Source: Candidatus Stahliibacteriota bacterium
Lineage (GTDB): Bacteria; Hydrothermota; Tepidihabitantia; SM23-42
Assembly (NCBI GenBank): GCA_030613445.1
Contig: JAUWLY010000160.1
Span: 1 to 6,619, forward strand
Direction of reading: 5' to 3'
Length of the DNA stretch: 6,619 nt
Below, piece by piece: positions 3,814-6,619 of this stretch. The notes below the pieces were generated by a model, which had not been told where the DNA came from, did no database searches, and worked only from the letters and a program-made list of their open reading frames with translations. The translations under genes and the position numbers were made by a program. Position 1 is the first letter of the stretch. Each line of letters begins with the position of its first letter.

Positions 3814-6411
3814 TTATCTCAATAAAATCGCCTTCCGGGTTAGACAATGAGCATCTGTTTCCAGTTGCACAAAGTATATACCGGCTGGAACTTTTCGGTT
3901 CAATTCGTCTGTGCCATTCCAGGATACATACGTAGGGAGTAGGGAGTAGGTAGTAGGTAGCTCAAGATTCTTAACCAAACGACCAGTTGCATCGTATATT
4001 TTTAGCTCTCTGCACCCAGCATTTTGGCCTATGCTGAATGTGATATCTGTTTTATTCCGGAAAGGATTAGGATAAATAGCCAGTAAGTCTGCACTGACTG
4101 TCTTTGGTGTATATTCTTCAATGAAGGTTACATGTTCAGCATTGAAGTCGTCGATATAAAAACCTTCTCCAACACCATCGCCGCCATCACTGACAAATGC
4201 AATCCGTACCTGGATTGTATCGCCTGCTGGATATGAAGAGAGTTCATATTTTTGTTCAAACCATTCGCTTTGAATACCGCGATCATTGAGCGCGCCACCT
4301 GTGCCTATAAAATCAAGCGTGTCAGCAAATCCATTACCCATGATTATTACGTATATCCCATCAGTTCCGTATAACGGAACACTGAACCACCGGTAGAATT
4401 TCAATATTGAATTAGCATTTATCATAAACGGGATTGTCTGTATATAGCAGTCCATATTATGGACGTACAGTCCACTGCCTTCATCCCCGCAATACCATGC
4501 ATGGGTGGGTGAAAAATTTCGTCGAGTTGAAATGTGCCAGAGGTTATTAGTACCAGCAGTCGTCCACAAGCTCGAACCTGACTCCATATCATCAGAGAAT
4601 CCGGTTTGTCCGACGAGCATGTTTAGTACATCATTGTGAACATAGGTCTCGGCCTGGATGGTAAAATCAAGTGGTATCAAAGTGCCGGATGGGCATGAGG
4701 GGGATATAACAAGGTTAAACGGTCCCACTATTTCTGATGATTCTGGTGGGATATCTGCACATGAGCATGAGTCATCGAGGATTGTAATATAGGGGCTTGT
4801 CGTGAACAAGGTTATATAAGGGGTATGTACATATCCATAACCGGAATTCATAACCTCAAGGTATACCGCTTCAGTATCTCCAGGCATTGCAGGTGGTTCA
4901 CTGATGATTAATTCTTCAAAACTGAAAACCGGCGTGCCGATAAGCAGGGTTGGTTTATAATTAAGGGTTCTTGCATCATCAATGACTTCGAGATCAAAAT
5001 GTATACCATGTCCATTTGTTGCAGCACCTACGCTTATGTAGAAGGCATTACTGATGTATACTGAATCGCCGACATTCAGTGAACCAAGACTTTCTGTGCT
5101 GTCTCCGATACTGGTGAATGGGTCTTGGGAACGCAAGGTAAGCAGGATATTGTTCGAAGTAGCGTTGCCGTTGTTTTTTATGATGATATCCAGGAAAATA
5201 TCCTCATTAGGGTTGGCAATACCGTCACTATTACCCAGGGAATCTTCAACTGGGCAACCCAGATAGCTAAGGTATGAACCGTTTACTGTTGGGATCGTTG
5301 ATTCTTGAGGGATGTAGTTATGCGTGGTTACAGTTAGGTCAAAATCACCACCAGAAGATGCACTTGCATTGAGGAAGATCGTACCTGCCGCGTCAGTATA
5401 TCCAGCAGCATAGGATTCACTGTCCTTCATCAGGCATACCAGGGCACCTTTGATAGGTACTTCAGTATTCTTATCTTTGACTGTTACAAGAACACGGCTA
5501 TTGCCTTGAGGAATTGATTGCGGAGCAGAAACAATTAGCGTTTCAGGGATATCAGTCCAGATTGGCAGCTCTGGGTCGCCGAGCAAATTGAGTTGATATT
5601 GATGCCAGCGGTAGACATTTTTCTCTCTTGAATAGGGGATGAAATGGATTTTACAGGAGGCAAGCATGTCGCCAGCATGGTATTGGTCTTCCTGGAGCAA
5701 ACAATAGAACAGCCGGCTATCAAAGCGGTCTGAGTAGCCAAATCCTGGATTGCCAGGTGAACCCCAACCATAACTCGAATTGCCGAAAAATACGACACCA
5801 CCACCATTTGGACTGTTAATATATGATTCGGCGATGCAGTTGAAATCATAGGCTGTGGTCCAACAACCAATAGACGCCATGATGCCGAATTTCGGCGCAT
5901 TGGTCAAGGTATCGAAATCTGCGTTGTGTAGGTATCCAGTTCCTGCACCCATAGAATTGATCCAACCGTGACCGTCGTGGTTGGTGAGACCTTGACCCTG
6001 GCGCAGTGCATTTTTGAACGCCGCAGGACTCAGGTTACCCTGGCTGTGGTATAGTTTGGTTATCGTATACCAGCCCGGAAAGGATTCTGCTTCGATCTTG
6101 TTCTTATGGACGCCCATGTCAGTCCAGGGGTTTGACCACAGAACATCTGCAGAAAACATTGCATTATCCTGGTAGCTAAGGTCGGGTGTCTTTTCATAAA
6201 CCAGTACCTTGCTGACAAAGGTCTGAGCTTCACTAACGTTGTTTACCGGTGCCCTGCCTACTATTAGATCCGGATAAAGATCTATGCTGTCTTCGATCTC
6301 ACCATAAGAGCCATCATTATCATAATCCCATGTTCCCTGTAAATCTCCATAATAGAGATCACTCGGCATGGTATCTTCCCGACCAGGATATATCCAGGCA
6401 CTGCATGCCAT
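3814..6411 (-). CDS. C25 (gingipain-family) peptidase with Ig-like, jelly-roll and T9SS-type sorting domains; 5'-truncated
   Basis: The 865-residue frame begins inside a C25 cysteine peptidase domain (about 1-286). MPSDLYYGDLQGTWDYDNDG (15-34) and DLYPDLIVGRAPV (44-56) are typical, and the His/Cys pair is NHDGHG (His148) and SIGCWT (Cys183). Then follow an Ig/carboxypeptidase-regulatory-like domain (about 290-378), CARDB-like domains (about 385-600), a MAM/jelly-roll-like domain starting GFSDDMESGSSLW (604-616), and a FlgD-like/T9SS type A sorting domain (about 771-865) with IYPNPFRNKTDITF and AGIYFVQLE. It would be a secreted or surface-anchored endopeptidase. There is no signal peptide or propeptide, no Shine-Dalgarno sequence before the ATG, and C25-like sequence (FAFAM) continues upstream of that ATG until a TAA at 6427-6429. 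Gingipain R has its His at 211 of the mature enzyme, so part of the catalytic domain is missing. It is probably a broken gene or an assembly junction. Residues 818-828 are encoded by a heptanucleotide repeat. Confidence 0.88.
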   Translation of the reverse strand: MACSAWIYPGREDTMPSDLYYGDLQGTWDYDNDGSYGEIEDSIDLYPDLIVGRAPVNNVSEAQTFVSKVLVYEKTPDLSYQDNAMFSADVLWSNPWTDMGVHKNKIEAESFPGWYTITKLYHSQGNLSPAAFKNALRQGQGLTNHDGHGWINSMGAGTGYLHNADFDTLTNAPKFGIMASIGCWTTAYDFNCIAESYINSPNGGGVVFFGNSSYGWGSPGNPGFGYSDRFDSRLFYCLLQEDQYHAGDMLASCKIHFIPYSREKNVYRWHQYQLNLLGDPELPIWTDIPETLIVSAPQSIPQGNSRVLVTVKDKNTEVPIKGALVCLMKDSESYAAGYTDAAGTIFLNASASSGGDFDLTVTTHNYIPQESTIPTVNGSYLSYLGCPVEDSLGNSDGIANPNEDIFLDIIIKNNGNATSNNILLTLRSQDPFTSIGDSTESLGSLNVGDSVYISNAFYISVGAATNGHGIHFDLEVIDDARTLNYKPTLLIGTPVFSFEELIISEPPAMPGDTEAVYLEVMNSGYGYVHTPYITLFTTSPYITILDDSCSCADIPPESSEIVGPFNLVISPSCPSGTLIPLDFTIQAETYVHNDVLNMLVGQTGFSDDMESGSSLWTTAGTNNLWHISTRRNFSPTHAWYCGDEGSGLYVHNMDCYIQTIPFMINANSILKFYRWFSVPLYGTDGIYVIIMGNGFADTLDFIGTGGALNDRGIQSEWFEQKYELSSYPAGDTIQVRIAFVSDGGDGVGEGFYIDDFNAEHVTFIEEYTPKTVSADLLAIYPNPFRNKTDITFSIGQNAGCRELKIYDATGRLVKNLELPTTYSLLPTYVSWNGTDELNRKVPAGIYFVQLETDAHCLTRKAILLR
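3933..3960 (-). repeat. Heptanucleotide array inside the C25 coding sequence, 4 units
   Basis: On the minus strand, reading from 3960 down to 3933, the units are CTACCTA, CTACCTA, CTCCCTA and CTCCCTA, then CGTA. This is the same family as the intergenic C(G/T)CYYTA arrays. It is translated in frame as LPTTYSLLPTY (818-828) in the sorting domain, between the GRLVKNLE strand and the VSWNGTDELNRKVPAGIYF segment. That is the variable hairpin-turn position of the FlgD-like fold, where length changes should be tolerated. Confidence 0.85.
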
Positions 6412-6453
6412 GGCAAAGGCGAATCTTTAGGGACTTGATTCATCTATTGTGCG

Positions 6454-6618
6454 CTATTCCTTTTGATAGACAGCCAGGATGTCTTCCATGGGGCTGATAT
6501 GGTCAAGAAGCCGAAGTCCTTCCAGTCTCGGCAATATCTTGTGTAGACCAAAACCAAAAAAAGATCCTTTTCCAGCCCTTTCCGCAATCATTTCGGCGAA
6601 CTCGCGGTGCATGACCAA
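6454..6618 (-). CDS. Unrecognised protein, C-terminal 54 residues (partial at window edge)
   Basis: An open frame enters from the right edge and ends at a TAG (6454-6456), 42 nt before the ATG of the C25 frame and in the same frame and direction. It reads LVMHREFAEMIAERAGKGSF at its start and ends with ISPMEDILAVYQKE. The composition is that of a soluble, mostly helical protein with a Gly/Phe-rich turn (GKGSFFGFGL, 17-26). I do not recognise the family. A faint likeness to the rod-binding domain of FlgJ was considered and not accepted. A start at the ATG 6610-6612 would give a 52-residue protein, but reading from outside the window is more likely. It may be the real upstream neighbour of a deleted C25 N-terminus, or one side of a chimeric join. 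Confidence 0.5.
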   Translation of the reverse strand: MVMHREFAEMIAERAGKGSFFGFGLHKILPRLEGLRLLDHISPMEDILAVYQKE

Positions 6619-6619
6619 A

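Noticed and set aside
5535..5900. Minus-strand open frame of 121 codons within the C25 gene
   Set aside because: The overlapping frame holds the catalytic His and Cys motifs of the C25 domain, so this one is a shadow.
6454..6618. Rod-binding domain of FlgJ
   Set aside because: There is only a vague likeness around the Gly-rich turn; the following residues and the ending do not fit, and no flagellar genes are in view.

Overview
The window looks like a fragment of a Gram-negative, probably uncultured bacterium of the FCB/WOR-3 (Stahlbacteria-like) type. The reasons are a C25 (gingipain-family) peptidase ending in a type IX secretion/FlgD-like sorting domain, plus intergenic DNA packed with short tandem heptanucleotide repeats and paired hairpins. 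The taxon is inferred from this style and not proven.

Layout. 1-251 holds no gene. It contains a composite repeat, two heptanucleotide arrays, a small hairpin and a near-consensus sigma70-type promoter whose predicted start site falls on the GTG of the next gene. 252-2192 (+) encodes a complete UvrD/PcrA/Rep-type SF1A helicase without the C-terminal Tudor-like tail. 2205-3344 (+) encodes a class V PLP-dependent aminotransferase-fold enzyme, 12 nt downstream with its own Shine-Dalgarno sequence, so the two genes probably form one transcript. 3345-3813 is a convergent intergenic region filled with repeats: an 11-unit CCAAGNN array, an array of C(G/T)CYYTA heptads, two REPIN-like double-hairpin elements, a second copy of the composite repeat and a final short heptad array that runs up to the next stop codon. 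3814-6411 (-) encodes the C25 peptidase, which appears to have lost its N-terminus. 6454-6618 (-) is the C-terminal end of an unrecognised protein cut by the window edge.

The most interesting material is the repeat system. Two elements (3579-3627 and 3731-3779) share one design: a GTAG foot, a hairpin with a TTCA loop, a second hairpin with a TAAA loop, and a CTAC foot closing the whole. Their stem sequences differ almost completely, so pairing is kept while sequence is not. This is the geometry of a REPIN (two inverted REP sequences mobilised by a RAYT transposase). A heptanucleotide family with the same GTAG/CTAC core occurs in three intergenic places and once inside the C25 gene, where it is translated in frame as a loop of the sorting domain.

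The genes do not form an obvious common pathway. The helicase serves DNA repair or replication, the aminotransferase-fold enzyme has unknown substrate, and the C25 protein would be a secreted or surface-bound protease if intact.
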